Source of the DNA: Opisthorchis felineus
Lineage: Eukaryota; Platyhelminthes; Trematoda; Opisthorchiida; Opisthorchiidae
Direction: 5' to 3'
Assembly: GCA_004794785.1 (NCBI GenBank)
Contig: SJOL01006475.1
Location: 696,881-760,880 of the forward strand
Length of the DNA stretch: 64,000 nucleotides
Position 1 is the first letter of the stretch; each line of letters begins with the position of its first letter. A program made the translations under genes and the position numbers. Below the pieces are notes generated by a model. The model was not told the DNA's origin. It did not search any database and saw nothing but the letters and a program-made list of their open reading frames with translations. Positions 62,850 through 64,000 of this stretch are shown one piece after another.

Positions 62850-64000
62850 AGCTTATTAGCTGTTTGAGTGTGTTTGCCGCACATATTTTCAACTGTATTT
62901 CTTCACTTATTTTTCAGGTATGCTTTTCTTTTTTCATTGTAAATCCCATATGAAAGAGGTGCTCAGTACCCTTCTCGAGCACAATGAACGTTGGTCGAAA
63001 TCCCACAAAACAAATGATACCGAGCATCAACCCCACTTAAGTATACATTCACCGAATCTTTTGTTCACGTCTTGAATATCACCGTATTTGTTCAGTCGCA
63101 CACACTAAGTGATTTATGTTGGTAGGTATATCTCTTCTTTTCTTCTAAAGTTGCTATCCTGCCGGTATCTGGGCAATTAGGTAATTAAACCAGGTCTGAT
63201 GGTGGAAAGATTTATGCATTTTAAGTTCGAGATTATCCCTACCTACTTAATCAGAACGATGATAGGTGGTGACCAGACGAACTACTGAGGCGGCCGTCCC
63301 TGCACAAGCCATCAGTGAAATTGCTATGGACACTTCACCAGTCGGGGCACTTCGCCTTATAAAAGCCATTTTTCTCTTTCTTGTTTTAAATAAAAATAAA
63401 AATAAACCACAACAGAAACCTACTTACGGAAACCTTACTGTGATAATTTGAATTGTCTGTGTCTGGTCGATTATATGAGTTTGGCCGGTACTCTACTAAA
63501 GACCCACAGCGAAGCTATTCCATGGTTTCAGTGCTTCACTCACTCACACACTTGTGCATTTTTGAAGCTGAAAGATTCGGCGGATGGTGCCCCCCTTGTC
63601 TCAGGTATAATTTTCCGCAGGCACATTCTCAAAGATCACATTTCCCACTTTTGGCGGTGCATAAAATAGGCTCCGATTTTTACTGCTAGTCACCCCAGAC
63701 CCAATCCGGGTAGGATTTCTGTAAGCTCGACCAATAACTAGGATCGAAGCATAAACGCAAGTTTCGCGTTTCTCAGTCAACCCTAACTTGTTGCTTTGTT
63801 TTTTCTTTGATTGAAGGACTAGGACATGTCTCAAGCACTGTAGTTCCTTCGAGTTCAACAAAGAGCACTCGCTGTAAAGGTGACTTTGCCGGCCTATTTG
63901 GATTGTTTTATGCCTAAGCGAGAGTGACTGTAGGAACTGTTTGTGTTCACATCGACCAGTCTAAATCCGTATACCCGCTTTCGATTGAGTTGTTTCTAAA
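62850..64000. other. No supported gene
   Basis: Contains A-rich runs (about 63388-63410) and short chance frames only. Confidence 0.55.

Overview
The window is a gene-poor, intron- and repeat-rich stretch of a eukaryotic, probably animal, genome. It shows no operons, no bacterial-style gene packing and no rRNA or tRNA genes that I can recognise. Two things point to a flatworm, most likely a digenean trematode: the degraded non-LTR retrotransposon pieces read like platyhelminth LINEs, and there is a dispersed repeat carrying hammerhead ribozymes of the kind known from the schistosome Sm-alpha element. The species assignment is inference.

Genes. The only convincing protein-coding material is on the minus strand between 35056 and 17496. 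Four exons have good splice sites and all join in phase 0: 35056-33776 (atypical C2H2 zinc finger followed by Ser/Pro-rich sequence), 30603-29281 (Ser/Pro/Asn-rich linker), 24477-24058 (linker plus the first half of a PPC/DUF296 domain) and 17864-17496 (second half of PPC, a basic nuclear-localisation-like motif, and the stop codon). The two PPC halves certainly belong together. That the zinc-finger exons belong to the same gene is inferred from strand, order, phase and composition. If so, the window holds about 1130 codons of a putative nuclear DNA-binding regulator whose 5' exon(s) lie upstream of 35056. A weak candidate for a terminal coding exon of a plus-strand gene lies at 54475-54629.

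Mobile elements. Plus-strand LINE remnants lie at about 26510-26700 and 27870-28860 (both in the intron between the second and third exons), at 41790-42900 and at 57720-58330. A minus-strand Ty3/gypsy-like reverse transcriptase remnant lies near 13785-13970. All are broken by stops and frameshifts.

Main finding. At least nine fragments of one dispersed repeat family are scattered through the window (about 3.4, 8.4, 9.75, 23.4-23.7, 38.96-39.42, 47.7 and 62.7 kb). Five of them contain a recognisable type I hammerhead ribozyme: stem I, a CTGATGA-like core, stem II with a short loop, GAAA, a minimal stem III and a GTC cleavage site. Comparing the two oppositely oriented copies at 39 kb suggests a monomer of about 300 nt in which the copies are circularly permuted, as expected for a tandem or circular-RNA parent. 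Head-to-head pairing of two copies recurs at 39 kb and 23.4 kb, and possibly at 8.3 kb. One pair lies in the intron that splits the PPC domain.

The rest of the window (1-3.3, 3.5-8.3, 9.9-13.7, 14-17.4, 18-23.3, 30.6-33.7, 35-38.9, 40.2-41.7, 43-47.6, 48-53.6, 54.7-57.7, 58.4-62.6 and 62.9-64 kb) holds no gene I can support. Short open frames there overlap on both strands and look like chance.
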